Source: Thermoleophilaceae bacterium (GTDB lineage: Bacteria > Actinomycetota > Thermoleophilia > Solirubrobacterales > Thermoleophilaceae). Taken from it: a DNA stretch of 17,309 nucleotides. Each line of letters opens with the position of its first letter. The stretch's first letter is position 1. The position numbers and the translations under genes are program-made. Shown here piece by piece: positions 7,062-13,482 of the stretch. A model generated the notes under the pieces. That model was not told the DNA's origin. It made no database searches and saw only the letters and a list, made by a program, of their open reading frames with translations. Where the stretch lies: assembly GCA_013811765.1 (NCBI GenBank), contig JACCUO010000011.1:1-17309 (forward strand), written 5' to 3'.

Positions 7062-7474
7062 TGGAGGCCGCCGAGCTCGCCGGACTGATTGGGGTCGGGC
7101 TGGCTGCGGGCCTCGCCGGAGGGCTGATCGGCGTGGGTGGCGGAGTGCTCTTCGTCCCCGGCCTCGTCTTGTTCCTCTCGCTTGGTCAACTGGACGCCCA
7201 GGCCACCTCCCTGCTGGCCGTCGTGCTCGTGGGCGCGGTCGGCGCATGGCGCCAGGCGGGCTACGGCAATCTGCGGCTACGCGACGGGATCGTCATCGGG
7301 GTGCTTTCGCCACTCGGCGTGCTGGCGGGCACGGCCACTGCGAACGTCGTGAGCGAACGGTCGCTGGCGCTGTCGTTCGCGGCGGTGCAGCTCTTCTTCG
7401 CCTACAGGCTCGCTCGAAGGGCAATCGAGGACAAAGGGAAAGCGGATGCACCATCGGGCGTTGCGAACGGGTAG
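7061..7474 (+). CDS. Half-length TauE/SafE-family membrane protein, second half
   Basis: This 137-residue protein is a paralogue of its upstream neighbour: GLIGVGGGVLFVPGL aligns with the first-half signature, ATSLLAVV with GTSLAAIV, AGYGNLRLRDG with GAYGNVHVEEA, and LAGTATANVVSERSL with VAGTALQQRIPERAV. About four transmembrane helices are predicted, ending in a basic, charged tail (RLARRAIEDKGKA). The ATG lies inside the preceding stop (TGATG), implying termination-reinitiation. The −10 of the STAS gene (7472-7477) overlaps its final codon. Neither half shows frameshift debris, and the second has its own start codon and intact reading frame, so this looks like a genuine split rather than a broken gene. 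Confidence 0.83.
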   Translation: MEAAELAGLIGVGLAAGLAGGLIGVGGGVLFVPGLVLFLSLGQLDAQATSLLAVVLVGAVGAWRQAGYGNLRLRDGIVIGVLSPLGVLAGTATANVVSERSLALSFAAVQLFFAYRLARRAIEDKGKADAPSGVANG

Positions 7475-7477
7475 ATT
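7472..7477 (+). promoter_or_regulatory. Leaderless −10 for the STAS gene
   Basis: TAGATT overlaps the stop of the TauE/SafE second half and ends exactly 7 bases before the GTG at 7485. Confidence 0.6.
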
Positions 7478-7484
7478 CGGCCCG

Positions 7485-7841
7485 GTGACTATTCTCGAAC
7501 TGGAGACGCGGCAACGCGAGGGGCTGGTGCAGGTGGTCCTCCGAGGAGAGCTCGACCTGTCCACGGTCGAGAAGGTCGAACAGGAGCTCCGCCGCCTCGA
7601 GGGGCAGGGGGAGAAGTTGCTCGTACTCGATCTCGCCGAGCTGTCCTTCCTGGACTCGACCGGCCTGCGGTTGATGGTCACCGCCGACCAGCGCGCGCGC
7701 CAGGAGGGGCGCCGGCTCGCCATCGTAAAGGGGCCCGCAAGCGTCCACCGCGTGTTCACGATCACGAAGCTCGACGAGCAGCTCGACATGGTGGACGACG
7801 TCACGGAGCTCACAGTCCCTGAGCTCAGGGACCTGAGCTGA
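7485..7841 (+). CDS. STAS-domain anti-sigma-factor antagonist
   Basis: This 118-residue single STAS domain resembles SpoIIAA/RsbV. Such proteins, when unphosphorylated, bind an RsbW-type anti-sigma kinase and free its sigma factor. The β-strand [22 protein letters not shown] and the phospho-acceptor loop FLDSTGL are present, with Ser58 in the conserved D-S-T-G position. The C-terminal half ([25 protein letters not shown]) also matches the family. The GTG at 7485 is chosen over an upstream ATG because TAGATT ends 7 bases before it and the STAS fold starts at once (MTILELE). A sigma factor gene follows within 25 bases, but no kinase gene is in the window, so the partner kinase must be elsewhere or absent. 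Confidence 0.9.
   Translation: MTILELETRQREGLVQVVLRGELDLSTVEKVEQELRRLEGQGEKLLVLDLAELSFLDSTGLRLMVTADQRARQEGRRLAIVKGPASVHRVFTITKLDEQLDMVDDVTELTVPELRDLS
7815..7832. promoter_or_regulatory. Perfect 18-bp palindrome upstream of the sigma gene
   Basis: GTCCCTGAGCTCAGGGAC is a perfect 9+9 inverted repeat in the last codons of the STAS gene. It covers part of the position where a −35 element for the sigma promoter would sit (about 7829-7834). CCTGAGCT recurs at 7832-7839, giving a third half-site in direct repeat with 7818-7825. It is a candidate operator. Confidence 0.45.
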
Positions 7842-7851
7842 CACGTAGGCG

Positions 7852-7857
7852 TACCCT
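7852..7857 (+). promoter_or_regulatory. Leaderless −10 for the sigma factor gene
   Basis: TACCCT ends 7 bases before the GTG at 7865, with no Shine-Dalgarno. The hexamer is identical to the polX −10. Confidence 0.6.
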
Positions 7858-7864
7858 TGGTGCC

Positions 7865-8920
7865 GTGACGGTGGACATCACCACGCGCCCCGAGCTCCAG
7901 GCCCTGACCCTCCGGGGAGAGCAGAACGGCTGCATCAACCTCTCCGAGCTCGCCGAGCAGGCGCATGCGCTCGAGCTCGCAGACGAGGAGCTGGAGACAC
8001 TTCACGAGCGGATCGAGGCGCGCGGCATCGCCCTGACCGACGACTGCGGGCGAACCGACGTGGTCACCACGACCTACAGACCCGACGACCTGGCCGGGAC
8101 CACAACCGATGCGCTCCAGCTATTCCTGAACGAGCTGCGTCGCTACCCGCTGCTGAGCGCGGCGGAGGAGATCGAGCTGGCCAAGCGGATCGAACAGGGC
8201 GACCTCGAGGCCAAGGAGAAGATGATCCACTCGAACCTGCGGCTGGTGGTCTCGATCGCCAAGAAGTACCAGGGGCATGAGCTCTCGCTGCTCGACCTGA
8301 TCCAGGAGGGCATCTTCGGCCTGATCCGCGCGGCGGAGAAGTTCGACCATCGCAAGGGGTTCAAGTTCTCGACCTATGCCACGTTCTGGGTCCGTCAGGC
8401 GATCCAGCGCGGGTCGGCGAACAAGGCGCGCACGATCCGCATCCCTGTCCACATCGGCCAGCGCGAGCGCAAGATCGCGCGCGCCGAGCGCGAGCTTGGC
8501 GCGCGCCTCGGGCACGAGCCCACGGACGCCGAGATCGCCGCGGAGGCCGAGCTCCCCACCGAGCAGGTCGAGGAGGTGCGGGCGGCCGCCCGCACCGTGA
8601 CGAGCCTCGACCGCGCGGTCGGCGACGATGGGGACACGTCGTTTGGTGACCTGCTTCCCAGCGACGAGCCCCCGCTCGAGGAGGAGATCGAGGTCAGCCT
8701 CGCCAAGGAGGCCCTGCGACGCACCGTTGCCGACCTGCCAGAGCCGGAGCGAAACGTGATCAAGCTTCGCTACGGGATCGACGGTGGCGAGCCAAACCCG
8801 CTGCGCGAGACGGGCCGCCGCCTCGGCCTATCCGCCGAGCGCGTGCGTCAGATCGAATCCCGAGCGCTCAGGCGGCTCGCCACCCGGCGCGAGATAGACG
8901 CGCTACGGGACGCCGCTTAG
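7865..8920 (+). CDS. RNA polymerase sigma-70 factor, RpoD-like
   Basis: This 351-residue sigma factor directs RNA polymerase to promoters. Residues 21-60 resemble a short region 1.1 ([20 protein letters not shown]). Region 1.2 is [17 protein letters not shown] (82-98). Regions 2.1-2.4 run about 110-195 and include [18 protein letters not shown] and [18 protein letters not shown]. Region 3 includes [13 protein letters not shown]. Region 4 ends with the helix-turn-helix [26 protein letters not shown]. In region 2.4 the housekeeping YATWWIRQAITR pattern is [12 protein letters not shown], changing the position equivalent to E. coli Thr440 to Gln. It may therefore be a group 2 (RpoD-related, non-essential) factor rather than the principal sigma. 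The GTG start follows TACCCT by 7 bases. Confidence 0.93.
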   Translation: MTVDITTRPELQALTLRGEQNGCINLSELAEQAHALELADEELETLHERIEARGIALTDDCGRTDVVTTTYRPDDLAGTTTDALQLFLNELRRYPLLSAAEEIELAKRIEQGDLEAKEKMIHSNLRLVVSIAKKYQGHELSLLDLIQEGIFGLIRAAEKFDHRKGFKFSTYATFWVRQAIQRGSANKARTIRIPVHIGQRERKIARAERELGARLGHEPTDAEIAAEAELPTEQVEEVRAAARTVTSLDRAVGDDGDTSFGDLLPSDEPPLEEEIEVSLAKEALRRTVADLPEPERNVIKLRYGIDGGEPNPLRETGRRLGLSAERVRQIESRALRRLATRREIDALRDAA

Positions 8921-8937
8921 CTTCGGGCGCGGCGGGG

Positions 8938-8943
8938 TACGCG
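8938..8943 (+). promoter_or_regulatory. Weak leaderless −10 candidate for the Usp-like gene
   Basis: TACGCG ends 6 bases before the ATG at 8950. The last position is G rather than the T of the other elements. The gene could instead be read through from the sigma gene. Confidence 0.3.
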
Positions 8944-8949
8944 ACCATC

Positions 8950-9363
8950 ATGAAAAAGAAGATCCTCGTTCTGGTCTCTGAGCCTATCTCTGGCGATGTC
9001 CTCAAGGAGGTCGTGGGCGGCGAGGAGGCCGAGGAGGCCGAGGTGCTGGTCGTGGCGCCCGCGCTGAACGAGAGCAAGGTGCGTTTCTGGGCCTCGGACC
9101 CGGACGGCTCGATCGAGCAAGCGGAGGACGTCGCTCAAGAGACGGTCGAGCGGCTGGACGAGGCTGGGGTAGACGCCGCCGGGGGCGCGGGCGAGTCAGA
9201 ACCGCTACTCGCCCTTCAGGATGCGCTGGCCACCTTCGACGCGGAAGAGATCGTGCTCTGCACGCGGCTCGGTGGCGAGCTCAACTGGCTCGAGGAGGGT
9301 CTCGTTGAGGAGGTCAAGGCGCGTTTTCCCGATCGCTCCGTCAGCCACCGCGAGATCGACTGA
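8950..9363 (+). CDS. Small universal-stress-protein-like protein
   Basis: This acidic 137-residue protein has alternating β-strands and helices like a compact UspA fold: KKILVLVSEP (strand 1), AEVLVVAPAL (strand 2), a helix with IEQAEDVAQETVERLDEAG, then PLLALQDALATFDAEEIVLCTR, and a final helix/strand LVEEVKARFPDRSVSH. The ATP-binding Usp signature (G-2x-G-9x-G-S/T) is not visible, so nucleotide binding is doubtful. The region 30-70 is rich in Glu and Ala. It sits 29 bases after the sigma gene on the same strand. The role is unknown; the fold assignment is an inference from pattern only. Confidence 0.7.
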   Translation: MKKKILVLVSEPISGDVLKEVVGGEEAEEAEVLVVAPALNESKVRFWASDPDGSIEQAEDVAQETVERLDEAGVDAAGGAGESEPLLALQDALATFDAEEIVLCTRLGGELNWLEEGLVEEVKARFPDRSVSHREID

Positions 9364-9375
9364 GCGGTAGCTCAG
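9360..9375. terminator. Perfect hairpin over both stop codons at a convergent junction
   Basis: CTGAGC (9360-9365) pairs perfectly with GCTCAG (9370-9375) around the loop GGTA. The TGA stops of the Usp-like gene (9361-9363) and of the amidohydrolase gene (9372-9374 on the minus strand) both lie in the stem. There is no U-tract. It is a candidate compact bidirectional terminator. Confidence 0.4.
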
Positions 9376-10538
9376 GCGCTGCGTTCGCCCACGTCCATCG
9401 CGGGCTCGCCCACGGGGGGCATCGGCACGTCCGGGGTGCGGGCGAGGCCGGCCGCCACCACGACCATCGGGAGCCCCGGCGCGAAGCGGGTCGGCCGGCC
9501 ATAGAGGGACCCGTTCGCCGCATCGAGCTCGCATAGCTCGAGCATCCGGAGCACCGCCGTGCAGGTCTCGGCCTGTGGCGCTTCCTCGCCCACCTCGCAT
9601 GCGAGCGCTGCGAGCCCCAGCGTCTCCTTTGCCTCCAGGCCGTTGAGCATCTGGCCTATCGAGGCCACGAGGAAGGAGTGGACGCGGTCGAGCAGCGGGT
9701 CGCGGTCGAGCGATCCCGGCCCGGGGGCGGGGCCGGCGTCGGCCGGATCACGGCCGGAGAGGATGCGGGCGAGCTGTCCGCCGAAGACGAGCTTCACCTG
9801 CTCCGCCGAGAGCCCCGCCTGAAGTGCGTAGCGCAGGTTCATCGAGGCGGCGAAGGCGGGCGTCCCGTAGGGGGCGTCGCTCGCGAACAGGATGTGGCGC
9901 GGCGGAACGAGCGCGTACAGCGCGAGCAGGTCGCTGGCAGACCACCAGGAGGTGTCGAAGAAGAGGTTGGGATGCTCGGTCGCGGCCCTCCAGATCCAGG
10001 CCAGGTCGCAGATGCCGGCGTGGGCCAGGATCAGCCGCACCTCCGGGAAGCGCTCGCAGATCTCGAGCGCGTGCCTGCCCAGGGCGGGGATCCCGCGACC
10101 GGCGTGAACCAGCACCGGCAGCCTCCGCGCGTCGGCCAGCGCGAACACCTCGGCCAGCGCCGGCGTGTTCAGCGCGAACTCCTCGGCGCGAGGATGGAGC
10201 TTGATCCCGGCCGCGCCGTTTGCCAGTGCGCGCTCGGCCTCCCCCAGCGGATCGGCGCGCGGATCGAGCCGACAGAAGGGCACGAGGCGCCCGTCCGAGC
10301 GCGCGGCCTCCTCGATGACCATGTCGTTGGCCGGTGGGTAGCCGCCCGGCTCGTGCATCGGGAACACAACGCCGCGCGCGTCCACGGCCGCGAGTCCTTC
10401 GTTCAGCTCGCTCGCGCTGCACCTGAATTCGTCCGGGTCGTTCTGCCCGATGTGCGTGTGTGCGTCGAAAAGATCGATCCCCGGCACCCCGGCTCGGAGC
10501 TGGGCAACGGAGCGCTGCATGAGCTCGTCGCCGAACAC
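9372..10538 (-). CDS. Amidohydrolase (PF04909-like TIM-barrel metal-dependent hydrolase)
   Basis: This 388-residue protein has a metal-dependent hydrolase barrel over about residues 20-265: DAHTHIG (His27/His29) on strand 1, GIKLHP (His115), VLVHAG (His145), LAHAG (His173) and the strand-8 Asp in SDAPYG (Asp221). This is the amidohydrolase-2 pattern shared by decarboxylases (ACMSD-like) and lactone/amide hydrolases, so the reaction cannot be fixed. An additional C-terminal region of about 110 residues (RDPLLDRVHSFLVASIGQMLNGLEAKETL...) is not part of the barrel and is not recognised. The start is GTG at 10538, with TACGCT ending 6 bases upstream. It is divergent from the epimerase gene, 60 bases away. 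Confidence 0.85.
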   Translation of the reverse strand: MFGDELMQRSVAQLRAGVPGIDLFDAHTHIGQNDPDEFRCSASELNEGLAAVDARGVVFPMHEPGGYPPANDMVIEEAARSDGRLVPFCRLDPRADPLGEAERALANGAAGIKLHPRAEEFALNTPALAEVFALADARRLPVLVHAGRGIPALGRHALEICERFPEVRLILAHAGICDLAWIWRAATEHPNLFFDTSWWSASDLLALYALVPPRHILFASDAPYGTPAFAASMNLRYALQAGLSAEQVKLVFGGQLARILSGRDPADAGPAPGPGSLDRDPLLDRVHSFLVASIGQMLNGLEAKETLGLAALACEVGEEAPQAETCTAVLRMLELCELDAANGSLYGRPTRFAPGLPMVVVAAGLARTPDVPMPPVGEPAMDVGERSA

Positions 10539-10544
10539 GAGACC

Positions 10545-10550
10545 AGCGTA
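10545..10550 (-). promoter_or_regulatory. Leaderless −10 for the amidohydrolase gene
   Basis: TACGCT on the minus strand ends 6 bases before the GTG at 10538. No Shine-Dalgarno is present. Confidence 0.5.
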
Positions 10551-10585
10551 CCCAGCGCGGCACGATCAGCCGCAGGCGGCCGCGC

Positions 10586-10591
10586 CATACT
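10586..10591 (+). promoter_or_regulatory. Leaderless −10 for the epimerase gene
   Basis: CATACT ends 7 bases before the ATG at 10599. The hexamer is identical to the otsB −10. Confidence 0.55.
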
Positions 10592-10598
10592 CACGGCG

Positions 10599-11471
10599 AT
10601 GGTGGAGCTCACCGCCGGCGAGCTGCAGGCCACGTTCGCCCCCGAGGTCGGGATGGTGGGCTGTTCACTGCGCCACCGCGGGGAGGAGCTGCTCGCCCAG
10701 CAGGGCGGCCTCGCCCAGTACGAGCGCAGCGGCTCGACCTTCGGCATCCCGCTGCTGCATCCGTGGGCCAACCGGCTCGGGGGCATGCGCTATGGGCAGG
10801 TAGAGCTCGACCCGGACCGCTCGCCGATCCGGCTGGACGAGCACGGCCTTCCGATTCACGGGCTCCTGAGCGCTTCCCCGCACTGGGAGGTGCTCTCCCG
10901 GCACGGCACCGGGTTCTCTGCCCGGTTTGCGTTTGACCGCCCCGAGCTGCTCCGCGCCTTCCCCTACCCGCACGAGCTCGACGTGGAGGTGACCCTCACG
11001 GCCACGGCCCTCGGGGTGAGCACGACGCTGCGTGCGGCAGGGGTCCTCCCGGTGCCCGTGTCGTTCGGCTATCACCCGTATCTCACCCTGCCAGGGGTGG
11101 CGCGCGAGGAGTGGTGGGTCGAGATGCCCGTGACCGAGCGGGCGGTGCTCGATGGGCAGGGGATACCCACTGGCGCCACCGACCCCGTGGCGCTCGAGCC
11201 GAGCCCGCTCGGGGAGCAGACCTTCGACGACCTGTTCCTTGACATACCGCTCGGCACTCGCTTTGCGCTCGCGGGTGGGGGGCGGCGGATCGAGGTGGTC
11301 TTCGAGGAGGGCTACCCGCTCGCCCAGGTGTTTGCGCCCGAAGGCCAGGACTTCATCTGCTTTGAGCCGATGACTGCGCCGACCAACGCCCTCGTAACCG
11401 GGGATGGTTTGCGCCGGGTCTCGCCGGGGGCTGAGTTCACCGCCGGCTTCTCCATAGCAGTGTCTGGCTGA
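10599..11471 (+). CDS. Aldose 1-epimerase-like protein
   Basis: This 290-residue galactose-mutarotase-superfamily protein is predicted to interconvert anomers of a free or phosphorylated sugar in the cytoplasm. The key positions are visible: WANRL (Asn58/Arg59), the HGLL histidine (His87), the catalytic acid candidate in SFGYHPYL (His159), and the catalytic base Glu256 in CFEPMTAPTNAL. The length is close to the family norm. Motifs fit the broad GalM/YeaD-like superfamily, so glucose-6-phosphate 1-epimerase or another sugar specificity cannot be excluded. The ATG at 10599 is preferred because CATACT ends 7 bases upstream and the domain starts at once (MVELTAGELQATFAPEVG). It converges on selC. 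Confidence 0.87.
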   Translation: MVELTAGELQATFAPEVGMVGCSLRHRGEELLAQQGGLAQYERSGSTFGIPLLHPWANRLGGMRYGQVELDPDRSPIRLDEHGLPIHGLLSASPHWEVLSRHGTGFSARFAFDRPELLRAFPYPHELDVEVTLTATALGVSTTLRAAGVLPVPVSFGYHPYLTLPGVAREEWWVEMPVTERAVLDGQGIPTGATDPVALEPSPLGEQTFDDLFLDIPLGTRFALAGGGRRIEVVFEEGYPLAQVFAPEGQDFICFEPMTAPTNALVTGDGLRRVSPGAEFTAGFSIAVSG

Positions 11472-11473
11472 CG

Positions 11474-11502
11474 CGTGGGTCGGCCACGGCGTCCCACCCA
11501 CG
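11474..11502. terminator. Hairpin between the epimerase gene and selC
   Basis: CGTGGGT (11474-11480) pairs with ACCCACG (11496-11502) across a 15-base loop. The right arm touches the 3' end of the tRNA gene, and there is no U-tract. It is a weak candidate for a terminator or a 3'-trailer structure. Confidence 0.3.
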
Positions 11503-11593
11503 GAGCGGCGAAGGAATCGAACCTTCCAAGCGGGGGGCTGCCCCGCCCCAACGGCTTTGAAGGCCGCGCGGGCCACCAGACCCCTGCCGCTCC
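11501..11593 (-). tRNA. selC: tRNA-Sec (anticodon UCA)
   Basis: This selenocysteine tRNA decodes UGA together with SelB. Read 5'-3' on the minus strand it has an 8-bp acceptor stem (GGAGCGGC with GCCGCTCC), one pair longer than normal tRNAs. The anticodon loop CTTCAAA has anticodon TCA at 11560-11558, on a stem CGGC/GCCG. A long variable arm (GCGGGG/CCCCGC) precedes a T arm GAAGG-TTCGATT-CCTTC. The 8+5 acceptor-T stack is the bacterial tRNA-Sec hallmark. G73 is present; CCA is not encoded. It lies 46 bases downstream of the HD-domain gene with its own −10. Its presence implies selA, selB and selD elsewhere; none is in this window. Confidence 0.93.
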
Positions 11594-11600
11594 GATGGCG

Positions 11601-11606
11601 ATGCTA
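11601..11606 (-). promoter_or_regulatory. −10 element placing selC transcription at tRNA base 1
   Basis: TAGCAT on the minus strand ends exactly 7 bases before G1 of the tRNA (11593). The spacing is the same as in the leaderless mRNAs of this window, so the transcript would begin at or within a base or two of the mature 5' end. Confidence 0.5.
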
Positions 11607-11639
11607 GTGGCCCGTCCTCCATGGAGAGAGCCGGCAACC

Positions 11640-12533
11640 TCAACCAGGCAATCCGTGCTCGAGCGCTCCCTTCACCGCGGCGTCGACGGCGTTCAGCCGG
11701 TAGAGCGCCAGCGCCTCGGGTGACCGGAAGCGCCTGCCGGGCAGCGCGTCGGCCCCGTGGTGGCCGAGGATGCAGTGCGAGAGCGCCAGGAGCTTGTCCC
11801 GCGGGAAGCTTTCCAACCGGGAAACACGGTCGGTCACCAGCTGCTGGCCGAGCGCCAGATGGCCGAGCATCGCCCCCTCGTCGCTCAGCGCGATCTCAGC
11901 CCCGAGGGCGAACTCGCGCGTCTTCCCGGCGTCATGCAGGATCGCCGCCGTGATCAGGAGGTCTGAGTTCAGACGCGGATGAAGCGCGCACGCCTCGAGC
12001 GCCAGGGTGGCCACGGCGACCGTGTGCTCGAGCAGCCCGCCGAGATAGGCGTGATGCCCTCCGCGCGTGCAGGGCGCACCCCGCAGCGCTGCACGGAAGT
12101 CGGAGTCGGCCAGGAAGGAATCGAGCAGCCGCCTGAAGTCCGCGTCGTAGACCTCGCGTGACAGGTGTTCGAGGAAGCCGTCGAGCTCCTCCATGTCCCG
12201 GTAGGCGGCCGGGAGGAACTCGGCCGGATCAAGGCCGTCCTCCTCGGCGCGGCGGATCTCCCGCACGTCCACCTGCAGCTCGTCGCGATAGCGCTCGACC
12301 ACTCCGGTGACCCGCACGAGGTCGCCACGCTCGAACTGCCCGGCCAGGAAGTCGGCGTTACGGAAAGCGCGCCCAGGGATGGCCCCGCTGCGGTCGCGCA
12401 GCTCGAGCGCGAGGTAGGCCGAGCCGCTGCGGGCCGTCAGCCGGTCCTTGCGCGAGCACGCGAAGACCCCGTCCACCTCGCCGCCGGCGCGCAACTCGGC
12501 CACGGTCGTGCGCTGGAAGGTCGTGCTGTCCAC
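11640..12533 (-). CDS. YhaM-like OB-fold/HD-domain 3'-5' exoribonuclease
   Basis: This 297-residue protein has two domains. Residues 1-95 form an OB-fold nucleic-acid-binding domain (ALELRDRSGAIPGRAF...GDLVRVTGVVERYRDELQVDV). Residues 155-290 form an HD phosphohydrolase domain with GGHHAYLGGLLEHTVAVATL (His170), AILHDAGKTREF (His200-Asp201), CILGHHG and the distal Asp284 in RLNAVDAAVKG. This architecture and these motifs match the YhaM/CbfA family of 3'-5' exoribonucleases, which need a divalent metal (Mn or Co in studied cases). The start is GTG at 12533. Upstream TACCAA only weakly resembles a −10, and no Shine-Dalgarno is clear, so the start is less certain than for its neighbours. It is divergent from the PAC2 gene. 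Confidence 0.85.
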   Translation of the reverse strand: MDSTTFQRTTVAELRAGGEVDGVFACSRKDRLTARSGSAYLALELRDRSGAIPGRAFRNADFLAGQFERGDLVRVTGVVERYRDELQVDVREIRRAEEDGLDPAEFLPAAYRDMEELDGFLEHLSREVYDADFRRLLDSFLADSDFRAALRGAPCTRGGHHAYLGGLLEHTVAVATLALEACALHPRLNSDLLITAAILHDAGKTREFALGAEIALSDEGAMLGHLALGQQLVTDRVSRLESFPRDKLLALSHCILGHHGADALPGRRFRSPEALALYRLNAVDAAVKGALEHGLPG

Positions 12534-12576
12534 GAGCTCATCTTGGTAGCCCGGCCGGACTGATGGCGCGCTCCTA

Positions 12577-12582
12577 TACCGT
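12577..12582 (+). promoter_or_regulatory. Leaderless −10 for the PAC2 gene
   Basis: TACCGT ends exactly 7 bases before the in-frame GTG at 12590. It lies inside the longer reading frame that starts with ATG at 12563, so it argues for the shorter protein. Confidence 0.5.
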
Positions 12583-12589
12583 GAGGGAG

Positions 12590-13465
12590 GTGAGCGACCT
12601 TGTGTGGAGTGAGCGTCCGACCCTGCGCCGTCCGGTGATGGTCGCGGCGTTCCATGGCTGGAACGACGCGGGCGATGCAGCCTCGGCGGCCATCGACTTC
12701 ATTCGCGCCCAGCACGAGCCGGCCGAGGTGGCCAGGATCGACCCCGAGGAGTTCATCGACTTCACGGCGGTGCGCCCCACGATCAAGCTGGTCGACGGCC
12801 GCACGCGGGAGATCGACTGGCCAGACACCGTCCTGTCCGCAACGAAGGTGCCTGGCGCGGAGGGCGACCTCGTGATCCTCCAGGGAGTCGAGCCGGCGCT
12901 GCGCTGGCGGCGCTATAGCCAGGCCATCGTGGAGGCGGCAAGGGAGCTCGACGTGCGGATGGTCATCACGCTCGGCGCCCTGCTGGCAGACGTGCCGCAC
13001 ACGCGGCCGGTATCGGTCACGGGCATCGCCTCGGAGGCCTCGCTGGTGGATCGGCTCGGGTTCGAGGCCACGAGCTACGAGGGCCCCACCGGCATCACCG
13101 GCGTCCTGCACCACGCCTGTGCGGCGGCTGGTCTGCCGTCGGTGAGCCTGTGGGCCTCCGTGCCTCACTACGTGGCCGCGGCGCCGAACCCGAAGGTCGC
13201 GCTCGCGCTCGTGCGGGCCTTCGAAGGGGCTGCCGGGGTGATGATCGACGCGGCCGAGCTCGAATCCGCCGCGGAGGACTACGAGCGGCAGGTCAGCGCC
13301 GCCGTGGCCACCGACCCGGAGGTGACGGCCTTCGTGGAAAGGCTGGAGTCCGCGATGGATGAGGCAAGCGATGGGCAGCCGCCTGAGAACCTGCCCTCCG
13401 CGGACATGATCGCGCGGGACTTCCAGCGCTTCCTTCGTCAGCGCGGGCCCGGCGAGGAGCCCTAG
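12590..13465 (+). CDS. PAC2-family protein (proteasome-assembly-chaperone-like)
   Basis: This protein of about 291 residues belongs to the PAC2 (PF09754) family, widespread in actinobacteria and archaea and distantly related to eukaryotic proteasome-assembly chaperones. Its bacterial role is not established. The N-terminal signature RRPVMVAAFHGWNDAGDAASAA is clear, followed by LVILQGVEPALRWRRYSQAIVEAAR, MVITLGALLADVPHTRPVSVTG and GPTGITGVLHHACAAAGLPSVSLWASVPHYVA. The C-terminal part (SAAEDYERQVSAAVATDPEVTAFVERLE) is helical, probably coiled coil. The GTG at 12590 (MSDLVWSERP) is preferred over ATG 12563 because TACCGT ends 7 bases before it; either is possible. It converges on the helicase-nuclease gene with 17 bases between stops. 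Confidence 0.88.
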   Translation: MSDLVWSERPTLRRPVMVAAFHGWNDAGDAASAAIDFIRAQHEPAEVARIDPEEFIDFTAVRPTIKLVDGRTREIDWPDTVLSATKVPGAEGDLVILQGVEPALRWRRYSQAIVEAARELDVRMVITLGALLADVPHTRPVSVTGIASEASLVDRLGFEATSYEGPTGITGVLHHACAAAGLPSVSLWASVPHYVAAAPNPKVALALVRAFEGAAGVMIDAAELESAAEDYERQVSAAVATDPEVTAFVERLESAMDEASDGQPPENLPSADMIARDFQRFLRQRGPGEEP

Positions 13466-13482
13466 CGGACAGGACTGGCGGT

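Noticed and set aside
8918..8937. GCCGC/GCGGC pairing after the sigma gene as a terminator
   Set aside because: Short stem, 12-base loop, no U-tract; too weak to call.
9678..10598. An N-terminal extension of the epimerase frame through the amidohydrolase region
   Set aside because: Open by chance opposite the amidohydrolase gene. The epimerase fold starts at 10599, directly after a −10 element.
12531..12550. Leaderless −10 for the HD-domain gene (TACCAA, 9 bases before GTG)
   Set aside because: The hexamer lacks the final T found in the other elements and the spacing is at the long limit; not listed as a promoter.
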